Source: an uncultured Dehalococcoidia bacterium
GTDB taxonomy: Bacteria > Chloroflexota > Dehalococcoidia > Lucifugimonadales > GCA-2712585
DNA: 64,000 bases
Reading direction: 5' to 3'
Assembly: GCA_951812825.1 (NCBI GenBank)
Contig: OX638324.1
Span: 1,673,141-1,737,140, forward strand
The position numbers were made by a program, and so were the translations under genes. The notes below the pieces were generated by a model. It worked only from the letters and a program-made list of their open reading frames with translations. It was not told the origin of the DNA and did no database searches. How positions within the stretch are numbered: the stretch's first letter is position 1; the number at the start of each line of letters is the position of its first letter. Of this stretch, positions 43,188 to 52,122 are shown in pieces.

Positions 43188-43941
43188 AGCTTACCTCCAG
43201 CTTGAGCATGGGGACGTCCTCTCCCTCAATTCGGGCCGCCACGCGGCGGAAAGCCTCGCCGGCGCTTGACCGGTTGTCGTGCACCACCGGCACACCCCGG
43301 TTGCCAGACACCACTATATGTTCGTCTTCCGGCACAATGCCCAGTAGAGGAACGGAGAGAAGGTCTAGAATGTCTTCCGTTGTCATCATGTCCCCGCGGC
43401 GCACCATGCCGGGGCGAACACGATTGATGATCAGCTCGGGCTTCGTCAGCCCGGCCGCTTCTATGAAACCGATTACCCTGTCGGCGTCGCGAATCGCCGC
43501 CACGTCAGGTGTTGTGACCACTATCGCCTTGTCCGCGGCCTCCATTGCGTTCTTGAACCCCTGCTCGATGCCGGCGGGGGAGTCTATGAAGATGTAGTCG
43601 AAGTCTTCCCTCAACTTGTTGCACAGTTCCTTGACCTGCTCCGACGAAATCGCGCTCTTGTCCCGCGTCTGCGCGGCGGGAATTACGTACAGGTTCTCCG
43701 TCAGCTTGTCTCGAATCATTGCTTGCTGCACCTGGCACACGCCTTCGATGACCTGAACAAGGTCATAGACAATACGGTTTTCCAAGCCCATGATTACGTC
43801 CAGGTTCCTTAAGCCGATGTCGGCGTCTATGAGAACAACCCTCTTCCCCCTGAGGGAAAGGGCCGAGCCTACGTTGGCTGTGGCCGTGGTCTTGCCCACA
43901 CCGCCCTTGCCCGAATTGACAACGTATACCTCACCTTGCAT
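43123..43941 (-). CDS. minD: Septum site-determining ATPase MinD
   Basis: 272 residues. The deviant Walker A is SGKGGVGKTT, LIDADIGLRNLDVIMGLENR is highly diagnostic, and DSPAGIEQGF is Walker B. The C-terminal amphipathic helix GIFTWIKKMVGFKRP is a membrane-targeting sequence. MinD and MinE oscillate or form gradients to place the division septum. The ATG at 43941 has AAGGAG nine bases upstream. No minC is found beside it, so the inhibitor must lie elsewhere or be absent. Confidence 0.96.
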   Translation of the reverse strand: MQGEVYVVNSGKGGVGKTTATANVGSALSLRGKRVVLIDADIGLRNLDVIMGLENRIVYDLVQVIEGVCQVQQAMIRDKLTENLYVIPAAQTRDKSAISSEQVKELCNKLREDFDYIFIDSPAGIEQGFKNAMEAADKAIVVTTPDVAAIRDADRVIGFIEAAGLTKPELIINRVRPGMVRRGDMMTTEDILDLLSVPLLGIVPEDEHIVVSGNRGVPVVHDNRSSAGEAFRRVAARIEGEDVPMLKLEVSYGIFTWIKKMVGFKRPMGAKA

Positions 43942-44518
43942 GTTAATTTCTCCTTCCTCATTTGAGCCTGGGCACGGATAAGGAAGCGGCAAGAGCCGTC
44001 GTCTACCGGTTAATGGTTCCTTCTGTGTGTGCCGTTAACACACGCAGTCGCCCCGAATTAATGGGACGTCAAAAGTGCATCCTTAGTGGTCTTCATCCGG
44101 CTTCCGGCGACGATTTAAGGAGCTTGCACGTGTACCTATCGCCTGTGCAACCTACCGCAATCTCATTCCGCACGTTTCCTTGAATTCCTCGTTTTTTCCC
44201 GTCTTGTATTCGCTCTAAAAGGCAGTCTCCCAAGGCCAACTTTCATTACCGTTTTCTATCCCGTAACTCGCCAATTTCCAAGGGTTTTCCACCTCTAGAC
44301 CTTAGAATGTATTATCGTGAATCCATGCCCGTTATTGTCAATGAAATCCGGTACGACTTGCGGTCAAAATCTAATTCAGACTACCGCAATAACGAGGAAG
44401 ATTCTCTCCCGCAATTCGCCCATATTCCACTTTGGGAGCGCTGTGAAAACGGGGCCTGATTCAAATGCATGGTGACTGCGAATATCCCATCAGCTAAGGT
44501 TGCTGGTGCAAAGCAGCG
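43942..44518. other. Intergenic region upstream of minD
   Basis: 577 bases between minD and the inositol monophosphatase-family gene, both on the minus strand. The part near 44170-44460 is distinctly AT-richer and probably contains the minD promoter. I see no tRNA, repeat of the families described here, or protein-like frame. Confidence 0.5.
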
Positions 44519-45433
44519 TCAGAACCAGCGGCGCCTCCACCGCCTGAACTTCAACGCCAGCCCCGACCGGGGCTGCAGATGCTCCGTCACGTACCGGGCC
44601 ATCTCCGTCCCCCCGAAAACCCAGGATGACCTCCACTTCTTCAACCCCTCGGCGTCCGGTTCCGCGCCCTCGGATGTGGTGAACCTCCGGAAGGCGTCCC
44701 ACCCTTTGCCGCCCCTCTGCGGGTAGAGGGCCACGCCTCCCGCCTCCGTCACCAGCGTTATTCCGGCGGCCACGTCCCACACCCACGGACTCGTAAAGAT
44801 CGCGTACTGGATGACCCCGCTTGCCGTCATCGCCAGCTCGTAGGCCACGCTGCCGGGACTCCTCAGCTCGCCAATGCGTCCCTTCAATCCCCTCTTCTGG
44901 TTGTAGAGTGCAGCGAAGGACCACGGAAACACGGTAATCTTCCCCCGTTGCGGGCTCTCCGACTCATAAACCTGGATTGCCTCCCCATCCCGAAAGGCGC
45001 CGTTGCCTCTACGCGCGTGGTACACGCTGCCGTCGCTTCGCGTGGGCGAGGGGGTGAAGATGCAGCCAAGGACCGGCTCTCCCCTGTACAACACCCCCAC
45101 GGAAACCCCGAACACGGGGAGGCCGTTAAGGTAGTTGACGGTTCCGTCCAGAGGGTCCAGCACCCAGATGAAGTCCGACGACTTCGAGTCCACCTGGGAG
45201 CCCTCCTCGGCCAGCACCCCGTGTTCGGGATACTCCGTCAGGATGGCCTCTCGCAGAAACTCCTCACTGCGTCGGTCTGCGTCGGTGACCGGATTGGTGT
45301 TGTCCTTCGACTTGTATTCGACGACCAGGGGTTTGCGAAACTGTTCCAGCAGAATGCCCCCCGCCTTTCGGGTGATCCCCACGGCAAAGGACTCCATATC
45401 CCCAAGATGCCGGTCTAGAGCCTCTTCATTCAT
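44519..45433 (-). CDS. Inositol monophosphatase-family phosphatase
   Basis: 304 residues. The Mg2+ site is built from LAEEGSQ (first Glu), VLDPLDGTVNYLNGLP (Asp-x-Leu-Asp-Gly-Thr) and SPWVWDVAAG (distal Asp). Lithium-sensitive enzymes of this family dephosphorylate inositol-1-phosphate, 3'-phosphoadenosine phosphate or fructose-1,6-bisphosphate; nothing separates these here. The last 25 residues are Arg/Trp rich and extend beyond the usual end. An ATG start with AGGA six bases upstream is used. Confidence 0.9.
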   Translation of the reverse strand: MNEEALDRHLGDMESFAVGITRKAGGILLEQFRKPLVVEYKSKDNTNPVTDADRRSEEFLREAILTEYPEHGVLAEEGSQVDSKSSDFIWVLDPLDGTVNYLNGLPVFGVSVGVLYRGEPVLGCIFTPSPTRSDGSVYHARRGNGAFRDGEAIQVYESESPQRGKITVFPWSFAALYNQKRGLKGRIGELRSPGSVAYELAMTASGVIQYAIFTSPWVWDVAAGITLVTEAGGVALYPQRGGKGWDAFRRFTTSEGAEPDAEGLKKWRSSWVFGGTEMARYVTEHLQPRSGLALKFRRWRRRWF

Positions 45434-45489
45434 GACAGATCCTATTTACAAACCCCTTCCCCCATCAAGCAGACCTTTGCATAACCGTC

Positions 45490-45642
45490 ATTCCGGCGGA
45501 AGCCGGAATCCGGAATCCCATGATTTAGCTATGAAAAGAGTATTCCCATACGGCCATTTGGATGCGTTTCGGTGGTTACGCAATGGTCTCCTTGATAGGG
45601 GAAGATTGAGCCTGTCCTGAGCTTGTCGAAGGGATGGGGGTG
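45490..45642. repeat. Repeat pair: family B hairpin and family D unit
   Basis: At 45490-45509 lies ATTCCGGC-GGAA-GCCGGAAT, an 8-bp stem, repeated at 59117-59138 with a different loop. At about 45608-45642 is CCTGTCCTGAGCTTGTCGAA with GGGATGGGGGTG, matching 6979-7011. Both are in the 289-base gap between the IMPase-family and DapA-family genes. Confidence 0.6.
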
Positions 45643-45722
45643 ATTCACACATCCGACAACATTCTCCCCCGTCTAGCGTCGTCTTCACCCTGCGAAGTAC
45701 GCTCCTCGCTTCCCAATCGCAA

Positions 45723-46622
45723 CTACCCCACCTCCCAGGGCCGCAGCTCCTCAATAAGCTGCATCAACTCGTCCCGGGTTGTCTGGTCTATGGGCCCCGC
45801 GGGATGCCGCACCTTGGCCGAAGGTATGATGCCCCGATGCTTTACCGCCTCCTTCCGGATGCTCAGGTTGATCCCCTCCTGGTTCTCGTAAAGAATCAAC
45901 GGCAGGAACTTGTTGAACACGTCCATCGCTTGTTGGTGGTTGCCCGTGTCGTACAGCTTGATGACCTCCACCAGCACTTCCGGATAGGCGAAACCCGTCA
46001 TCGCGCCGATGCCGCCGCGCCGCAGCTCGTCCAACAGCATAACGCCCCCCAGTCCTCCGAAAATCCCCAGCCTGTCCCCCGTGATGTTGCGAATGCTGGT
46101 GATCTTGTTGGGCGTCGGCGGGTCCTCCAGCTTCAGGTATTGGAAGGATGGAATGGCGTCCGCCAGTTCTCCCACGTACTGGGGCGACATGTGGACCCCC
46201 GACGCCTGCGGAAAGTCCTGTACTACCAGCGGTATGTCGATGGCGTCGGCGATGCGCTGGTAGAAGGCCGTCACCGCCGTCGGGTTGGGCTTGCCCAGAG
46301 GCGGGGGCGATACCATAACCGTCGCGGCCCCCATCCGCTCCGCTTCCTTCGCGCGCTCCACCGCCACATAGGTGCTGGCCGCCGTGGTCCCCACCGTCAC
46401 CTTCAGGTTGCCGGCCGCCTCCATCACCCGCTCCAGAACCGCCGGACGCTCGCTGTCCAGCAGCCGTCTCCACTCCCCCATTTCCCCCAGAACCACCACC
46501 CCCGTGCAGCCCGTGGAGGCGGCCTTCTCCACCACCGGGCCAACGGAATCCAGGTCCAACTCCTCGTTCTCAAAGAAGGGAGTAACCAGCATCCAATGCA
46601 TACCGCCCAAGGGGTCCTTCAT
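45723..46622 (-). CDS. Dihydrodipicolinate synthase (DapA)-family lyase/aldolase
   Basis: 299 residues. A TIM-barrel Schiff-base lyase: VLGEMGEWRRLLDSER occupies the G-T-T-G-E position, and FQYLKLEDP contains the Schiff-base lysine. The Y-N-x-P motif that supplies the proton-relay tyrosine is replaced by VQDFPQ, so it is unlikely to be true dihydrodipicolinate synthase. Related enzymes cleave 2-oxo-acid aldols. GGGAG precedes the ATG by seven bases. It is not close to other lysine genes. Confidence 0.88.
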   Translation of the reverse strand: MKDPLGGMHWMLVTPFFENEELDLDSVGPVVEKAASTGCTGVVVLGEMGEWRRLLDSERPAVLERVMEAAGNLKVTVGTTAASTYVAVERAKEAERMGAATVMVSPPPLGKPNPTAVTAFYQRIADAIDIPLVVQDFPQASGVHMSPQYVGELADAIPSFQYLKLEDPPTPNKITSIRNITGDRLGIFGGLGGVMLLDELRRGGIGAMTGFAYPEVLVEVIKLYDTGNHQQAMDVFNKFLPLILYENQEGINLSIRKEAVKHRGIIPSAKVRHPAGPIDQTTRDELMQLIEELRPWEVG

Positions 46623-46808
46623 TTCAATTCTCCCTATTCAAAACTGTGGCATTTATCAGCAATTCTCTCAATAATGCCCTTACCGTATGGGACAGAAAAT
46701 TCTCCCTACTTAATATCTATGGCGTTCACCAGCAAATTCCCAACCGATGCATATTCTGTCGAATACAGAAAAACTCCATGGCTGGTGATCTGAGGCAATC
46801 GTCGTGCC

Positions 46809-47438
46809 TTACCCGCCTATCAGGAGCGCAGCATTTGAGGAAGACGAAGCCCTGCCGGAGAGCAGGACCACTCCCTCAGCCACCTCGTCCGAACCGGCGG
46901 AACCGGCTTCTATCTGCGCAACAACCACGCCGGAGCCTTCCACTTCATCGCCCAAAGCGCTGGTAAACCCGGAAAGAGCCTGCTCTGCTGCGCCTCCTGC
47001 CGTTCCCTCACCAGCGCCGGAGACTATCGATATCACGTGACCCATCCCTCGCTCCTTCATCCCTGGCACAATCGCCTTGCTGCAGATGAAAGCGGCCCTG
47101 GCCTTGCTTATTGCCGCCTGCTCCCATTCTCCCACGCCTGCATCCTCGATGTCTTTGTCCAGGGTCATCCCGGAGGCGTTGACCAGAATGTCCACCGGCC
47201 CCAGAACGGCCTCTACGTTTGAGAGCATGTGCCGCACGTCCGACTCGTCCTGCACGTCCCCGCGGACGGGCAGGGCGTCGCCGCCAAAGGTTTCAACCGT
47301 CCGCAGCACCTTCTCCTGAACCCCGGCCACCCCTTCCACCGCTACCTTGGCCCCTGCCCGCGCCAGCGCTACCGCCACCTGGCTTCCAGGGTCCTCGCTT
47401 GCTCCCGTTATCAGTGCTACCTTGCCTTGTAGAGACAT
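46809..47438 (-). CDS. Degenerate short-chain dehydrogenase/reductase
   Basis: 209 residues. The Rossmann start is KVALITGASEDPGSQVAVALA, where the middle glycine of TGxxxGxG is replaced by Asp. ILVNASGMTLDK replaces the NNAG motif. The catalytic Y-x3-K is gone: GGAAEQALSGFTSAL stands where active enzymes have Y-x-x-x-K-A-A-L-x-G. The C-terminus is shortened. The protein should fold but probably does not reduce substrates. GGAGGAG lies directly before the ATG at 47438. The divergence could be functional (a non-enzymatic SDR) or decay. Confidence 0.78.
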   Translation of the reverse strand: MSLQGKVALITGASEDPGSQVAVALARAGAKVAVEGVAGVQEKVLRTVETFGGDALPVRGDVQDESDVRHMLSNVEAVLGPVDILVNASGMTLDKDIEDAGVGEWEQAAISKARAAFICSKAIVPGMKERGMGHVISIVSGAGEGTAGGAAEQALSGFTSALGDEVEGSGVVVAQIEAGSAGSDEVAEGVVLLSGRASSSSNAALLIGG

Positions 47439-47553
47439 CTCTCCTCCCATGCTTGCTTTAGATTCGCTTCTATCGAAGGTCTTCCGAGCCTCCGATTGCT
47501 GTATTGTCGATATTCTGGTTAGTGCCTTTGATGGAATGAGTGATGCGAAGGGG

Positions 47554-49152
47554 TCACCACCCCACCGCGCCTCCATCCTTCCGCGGGTCCGACCCTCCAG
47601 TCAGCACTCCCGATTCCGCGTCTCGCTGTATGATCTGTCCTCCGCCAAAGAAAACCCCCGCTCCTCCGCTCTCCGGCGTTATCCGGTGCCCCATAGATCG
47701 CAGACTCTCCAAGGCCTTCCTTGGAACGTCCTGCTCCAGCGTCGTCGTGTCATCCAGGTTCACGTTGAAACGCCGCGCGTCCAGGGCCGATTGTGGGTCC
47801 AGGCCGAAGTCCACCATACTTGTTATCACCTGCAAATGTCCTTGGGCCTGGTGGAATCCCCCCATTACGCCGTAACTCAGCCAGAGTTCCCCGCCACGCG
47901 TGGCCATGCCCGGAATAATGGTATGGAAGGGGCGTTTCCCCGGCGCCAGTGCGTTTGGATGGTCCGGCTCCAGGAAGAAGTTGCTCCCCCGGTTCTGAAG
48001 CGCAATGCCCGTACCTGGAGCCACCAGCCCGGTGCCGAAGCCGTGGAACAGGCTGTTTATCAGGGAGCACCCGTTGCCCTGCCCGTCCACGCACGTCACG
48101 TAAACGGTGTCAGATCCCCCTAGGCTGGAGTCGTAGCCCATCGATGCCATCGCCCGGTCCGACGAAATCAGGTCCCGGCGACCCTTCGCCCTTTCCTTGG
48201 AAAGCATGCCGTCGATCGGCACGTCCACCCGGCGAGGGTCCGCCACGTACCGGAAGCCGTCGGCGAAGGCCAGCCGCATAGACTCGATCAGATGATGATA
48301 GGTCGCCGTCGACTGGAATCCCATGCCAGGCAGGTCGAACCCCTCGGCTATGTTCAGGGCCATCAGAGCGTTGATCCCCTGTCCGTTCGGTGGGCACTCC
48401 CAGCACGTCACGTCGTCCCGGTACGTTGTGCTGATGGGTTCGTCCCACGTCGACGTGTGGCCGGCAAAGTCCTCTTTTGTCAGCCATCCCCCACGCTCCT
48501 GCACGTAAGCCGCTATCCGGCGGGCAGATTCCCCCAGGTAAAAAGCGTCCCGTCCCCCCTCTGCGATGGCTTCTAGAGAGCGTCCCAGTTCGGGTAGACG
48601 GATAACCTCTCCCATCCGTGGCGCTCGGCCGTCAAGCAGAAGCTCGCTCCCGGAAGGGAATCTGGTAAGCTTCGGCAGCCCGGCGGCAAACGCAGCGGCG
48701 ATGACCGGCGAAACCGGATAGCCCGTTGTCGCATACTCAATGGCCGGCGCTAAAACCTCCGAAAGGGGCATCCCTCCGCACTCTGCAATCAGCGTATCCC
48801 AACCGTCCACGCACCCGGGCACGGTTACGGCATATGGCGAAAGGCTGGAAATGTAAGTATGTCCCTGGCCGCGCAGTTCCTCAAGGCTGGCTGCGGCGGG
48901 CGCACGGCCGCTGGCGTTCAGCGCCCTAATGCTCTTGTCGGAAGCGTCCCACACCAGCGCGAACAGGTCCCCGCCGATGCCCGTGGACATCGGCTCCACC
49001 ACGTTCAACGCCGCCGCCGCCGCCACCGCCCCGTCCACGGCGTTGCCACCCTTCATCAGCATCTGCAGCCCCGCCATGGCCGCCAGAGGCTGGCTTGTGG
49101 CCACCATTCCATTGGTGGCCAGGACTGACGAACGACGGGAATTGAACTGCAA
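47554..49152 (-). CDS. ggt: Gamma-glutamyltransferase
   Basis: 532 residues, an Ntn-hydrolase made as one chain that cleaves itself. Cleavage should occur before the nucleophile threonine in GGSDTVYVTCVDGQGNGCSL; canonical enzymes read T-T-H here. VEPMSTGIGGDLFALVW and ECPPNGQGINALMAL are family motifs. No signal peptide is visible, so a cytoplasmic glutathione-like hydrolase or a cephalosporin-acylase-type relative is possible. The start is TTG with CGGAGG about ten bases upstream. Confidence 0.9.
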   Translation of the reverse strand: MQFNSRRSSVLATNGMVATSQPLAAMAGLQMLMKGGNAVDGAVAAAAALNVVEPMSTGIGGDLFALVWDASDKSIRALNASGRAPAAASLEELRGQGHTYISSLSPYAVTVPGCVDGWDTLIAECGGMPLSEVLAPAIEYATTGYPVSPVIAAAFAAGLPKLTRFPSGSELLLDGRAPRMGEVIRLPELGRSLEAIAEGGRDAFYLGESARRIAAYVQERGGWLTKEDFAGHTSTWDEPISTTYRDDVTCWECPPNGQGINALMALNIAEGFDLPGMGFQSTATYHHLIESMRLAFADGFRYVADPRRVDVPIDGMLSKERAKGRRDLISSDRAMASMGYDSSLGGSDTVYVTCVDGQGNGCSLINSLFHGFGTGLVAPGTGIALQNRGSNFFLEPDHPNALAPGKRPFHTIIPGMATRGGELWLSYGVMGGFHQAQGHLQVITSMVDFGLDPQSALDARRFNVNLDDTTTLEQDVPRKALESLRSMGHRITPESGGAGVFFGGGQIIQRDAESGVLTGGSDPRKDGGAVGW

Positions 49153-49352
49153 AGGCTCTGGCCTCCGAGGTTTGTGTGCTGGGCGAAAGTCTCGGCTCTC
49201 GCTTCATGGACCAAGACGTGATACGCCGCTACAGATTATCACACAGCCCCCCCGCTAAGAAAAGAGCCGCCCCCGTGATCATCCACCTGAGACCCCCGCC
49301 AATGCTAAAATAGACTCCGGCGCTTCCAAAGAGAGCGCGGCGGAGGCTACAC

Positions 49353-50237
49353 ATAAAAATTACCGAAATTCTGAAGGCGAAGCGTACCCTCTCCTTCGAG
49401 TTCTATCCCCCCAGGACCCGGCAGGGCATTCCCGCCGTCTTCCGGGCCATCCAGAGGCTCGCCCTCTTCAATCCAGACTTCATCTCCGTCACCTACGGCG
49501 CCGGCGGCGTTACCCAGGCCTTCACTGAGGAGATAGTCACCGGCGTTAAGGGAAAAACTAACCTGCTGCCCATGGCCCATCTCACCTGCGTCGGCCAGAC
49601 TAAGGACGAGATCCACGGCGTCCTCACTCGCCTGGAGCAGGCGGGCATCGAAAACATCATCGCCCTTCGCGGCGATCCCCCTCGAGACCAGACAAACTTT
49701 GTTCCCGTAAAGGGTGGCTTCAGTCACGCCTCGGACCTCATCCGCCATATCAGCCGTAACTTCTCCTTCGACGTTGCCGCCGCCTGCTACCCGGAGGGGC
49801 ACCAGGAGTCGCTCAACCTGGAGCGTGACCTGGAGTACACCAAGCTGAAGCTTCAGATGGGGGCGCGATTTCTCATAACCCAGCTCTTCTTCGACAACCG
49901 TTTCCTCTACTCCTTCATGGATAGGGCCAGAAAAGCGAGCATCGACGCTCCGGTTCTTGCGGGTATTCTCCCCATCCTGAACACCCAGCAGATCCGCCGG
50001 TTTACCGCCCTCTGCGGCTCAACCATCCCACCGGAAATCGACGCAAAGCTGGAAAGGCTGGCCGACGACAAAGACGCAACCCGGGAGTTGGGCATCGAGA
50101 TTGCTACCGAGCAGGTGCGCGAGCTTCTGGACTGGGGCGTCGACGGCGTGCACTTCTACGCCCTCAACCGCAGCTACTCCATATCCAAAATCCTCACCAA
50201 CTTGGGCTTCCCCAAATCTTCCCCGTACGATAGCTAG
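49353..50237 (+). CDS. metF: Methylenetetrahydrofolate reductase, non-canonical start
   Basis: 294 residues from ATA. Flavoenzyme reducing methylene-THF to methyl-THF. LSFEFYPPRT has the catalytic Glu; ISVTYGAGG, NIIALRGDPP, VAAACYPEGHQES and FLITQLFFDN are all family motifs. The conserved N-terminus lies 70 codons before the first in-frame ATG (49572), and between the upstream stop (49311) and it there is no ATG, GTG or TTG. GGAGG at 49342-49346 sits six bases before ATA (49353), making M-K-I-T-E the likely start. ATT at 49359 is the other option. It would supply methyl groups and draw on the glycine cleavage C1 pool. Confidence 0.88.
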   Translation: MKITEILKAKRTLSFEFYPPRTRQGIPAVFRAIQRLALFNPDFISVTYGAGGVTQAFTEEIVTGVKGKTNLLPMAHLTCVGQTKDEIHGVLTRLEQAGIENIIALRGDPPRDQTNFVPVKGGFSHASDLIRHISRNFSFDVAAACYPEGHQESLNLERDLEYTKLKLQMGARFLITQLFFDNRFLYSFMDRARKASIDAPVLAGILPILNTQQIRRFTALCGSTIPPEIDAKLERLADDKDATRELGIEIATEQVRELLDWGVDGVHFYALNRSYSISKILTNLGFPKSSPYDS

Positions 50238-50271
50238 GCGATGTCGTGAATCCGCCTCTAGTGGTATAGGC

Positions 50272-51486
50272 ATGGACAGAACTCTCGAAGAAGAACTCGC
50301 CCATCGGATACAGACAAAGGGCAAAATCACCTTCGCCGAATTCATGGACCTGGCCCTCTACTGGCCCAACGGCGGCTACTATCGAGGCCCGTCGCCCACC
50401 GGCGCCAGCGGCGACTTCTACACCGCTCCCGGCGCCCATCCCGCCTTCGGTGCCCTCCTGTGTCTCCAGCTATACCAGATGTGGCGGCTGCTGGAATGCC
50501 CCCATCCCCTCTGGATCGTCGAAGCGGGCGCCGGCAGCGGCCTCCTCAGCCGCGACGTAACCGGCTTTGCCACGTCCCTCCCTGATGATTTCCACCGCTC
50601 CCTCCGTTTTATTTCCCTTGACCCTTCTCCTAACCCTGATGCCGGTGGCGCAAACGTACAACCTCTTGTCACTGACGGACTCCCCCTCACCAACCTCGTT
50701 GGCTGCATCCTATCCAACGAGCTGCTCGACGCCTTCCCGGTCCACGTCGTCGAAAAACGTGACGTACAGTTTCTGGAGGTTTACGTAACCCTCAAGGACG
50801 GCAAATTCGTCGAGGAGTTGGACGAACCCTCCACCCCTGCCCTCAGCCAAAGACTTGAGAGCCTGGATATCGATCTAGCCGAAGGTCAGCGAGCCGAGAT
50901 TAACCTGGCCATGTACTTGTGGTTAAGCGAAGCCGCTCAAGCACTAAAGCAGGGCTACCTACTCACCATCGACTATGGCCGCGAAGCCGCCGAACTCTAT
51001 TCCCAAAAGCGATTCCGCGGTACCCTCACCACCTTCTACCGCCACACCCAAACCGACAATCCCTACGTCCGGCTTGGACAACAAGACATGACCGCGCAGG
51101 TGGACTTCACCACCCTGATGGCCCTTGGCGAGAAACTGGGACTGACAAACGCAGGTTACTTGACCCAAGCCCAATTTTTCTCCAACCTCGGTCTCCGACG
51201 CTGGATCGCACGCCTCCCAACCCTCGGACTCGCCCAGCAGCAGCGAGACTCCAACCGCATGGGAATGCTGCAACTCATACGCCCCAACGGCATGGGAGAC
51301 TTCAAAGTTCTCGTACAGGCAAAGAACGTGGGCGACACTCCCTTATGGGGACTTCAACCCTCCACGGAGTTGCAAGACTTGGCTCAACAACTAGCCCCAC
51401 CTCTCTTGACCGACCGCCACGTCCCCCTCCTCCAGGGTCAGTACCCCTCCTACGGCGCCGGTCCAACGAAGTTCTATCCGCTCTGA
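50272..51486 (+). CDS. MidA/NDUFAF7-type SAM-dependent methyltransferase
   Basis: 404 residues. FAEFMDLALYWPNGGYY at the N-terminus, SGDFYTAP, then VEAGAGSGLLSRD (SAM loop) and LSNELLDAFPVHVV are hallmarks of the COG1565/MidA family. The mitochondrial member methylates an arginine of a complex I subunit; bacterial targets are mostly unknown. GYLLTIDYG lies in the later half. It starts 34 bases after metF on the same strand, so both may form one unit. Confidence 0.9.
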   Translation: MDRTLEEELAHRIQTKGKITFAEFMDLALYWPNGGYYRGPSPTGASGDFYTAPGAHPAFGALLCLQLYQMWRLLECPHPLWIVEAGAGSGLLSRDVTGFATSLPDDFHRSLRFISLDPSPNPDAGGANVQPLVTDGLPLTNLVGCILSNELLDAFPVHVVEKRDVQFLEVYVTLKDGKFVEELDEPSTPALSQRLESLDIDLAEGQRAEINLAMYLWLSEAAQALKQGYLLTIDYGREAAELYSQKRFRGTLTTFYRHTQTDNPYVRLGQQDMTAQVDFTTLMALGEKLGLTNAGYLTQAQFFSNLGLRRWIARLPTLGLAQQQRDSNRMGMLQLIRPNGMGDFKVLVQAKNVGDTPLWGLQPSTELQDLAQQLAPPLLTDRHVPLLQGQYPSYGAGPTKFYPL

Positions 51487-51511
51487 ACTTCGACCGCCGC
51501 TTCCCGCAGGA

Positions 51512-52081
51512 CTACGTTTGCGATTCTGTGTGCAGACCCAACCGGTCCGCCACCGGCTTCAGGCTCTCAATGACGAAGGCGATGTGTTCGTTCAGGTTCA
51601 ACTCCATCTCCGCCGCCCCGTTGATGATGTCCTCCCGGATTACGTCCTTGGCGAACCTCTTGTCCTTGAACTTCTTCCGTACGCTGCGGGGCTTCAGGTT
51701 GTCCAAACTCTTGCCCGGTCGCACCAGCGCCACGGCGCGAATGAATCCTGAAAGCTCGTCCACCGCAAACAGCGTCTTCTCCATCAGCGAGTCCCGGGTA
51801 AGTCCCGTGTGGTCGCCGTGGGTCAGCACCGCCCTCACGATGTGCTCCGGGAAGCCGGCCTCCCGCAACAGTCCCGCCCCGAACATGGGGTGCTCCTCCG
51901 GCGTAGGACAGATCTCCCAGTCGAAGTCGTGCACCAGCCCGGCAATACCCCACTCCTCCTCGTCCTCGCCATACTTCCGAGCGTAGCCCCGCATTGCCGC
52001 CTCCACCCCCAGCAGGTGCCGCATCAACACCTCCGTCTGCACGTGCTGTCCCAGAAACTTGAGGGTGCTCTCTCTATTCAT
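51512..52081 (-). CDS. HD-domain hydrolase
   Basis: 189 residues. AGLVHDFDW is the H-D metal pair, with EEHPMFGAGLLREAG and VLTHGDHTGL completing the HD fold. The family hydrolyses phosphate esters of nucleotides. The ATG at 52081 has GGAGGG seven bases upstream; the long upstream extension is rejected. It is last in the glycine-cleavage run of genes, 41 bases after the membrane protein gene. Confidence 0.87.
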   Translation of the reverse strand: MNRESTLKFLGQHVQTEVLMRHLLGVEAAMRGYARKYGEDEEEWGIAGLVHDFDWEICPTPEEHPMFGAGLLREAGFPEHIVRAVLTHGDHTGLTRDSLMEKTLFAVDELSGFIRAVALVRPGKSLDNLKPRSVRKKFKDKRFAKDVIREDIINGAAEMELNLNEHIAFVIESLKPVADRLGLHTESQT

Positions 52082-52122
52082 CGTTATCCCTCCATGTGTC
52101 TTCTCGATATCATACATGGTAG

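Noticed and set aside
43942-44518. Possible tRNA or small RNA upstream of minD
   Set aside because: I looked for a cloverleaf (T-loop GGTTCRAAT-type, acceptor pairing) and found none; the AT-rich tract looks like a promoter region.
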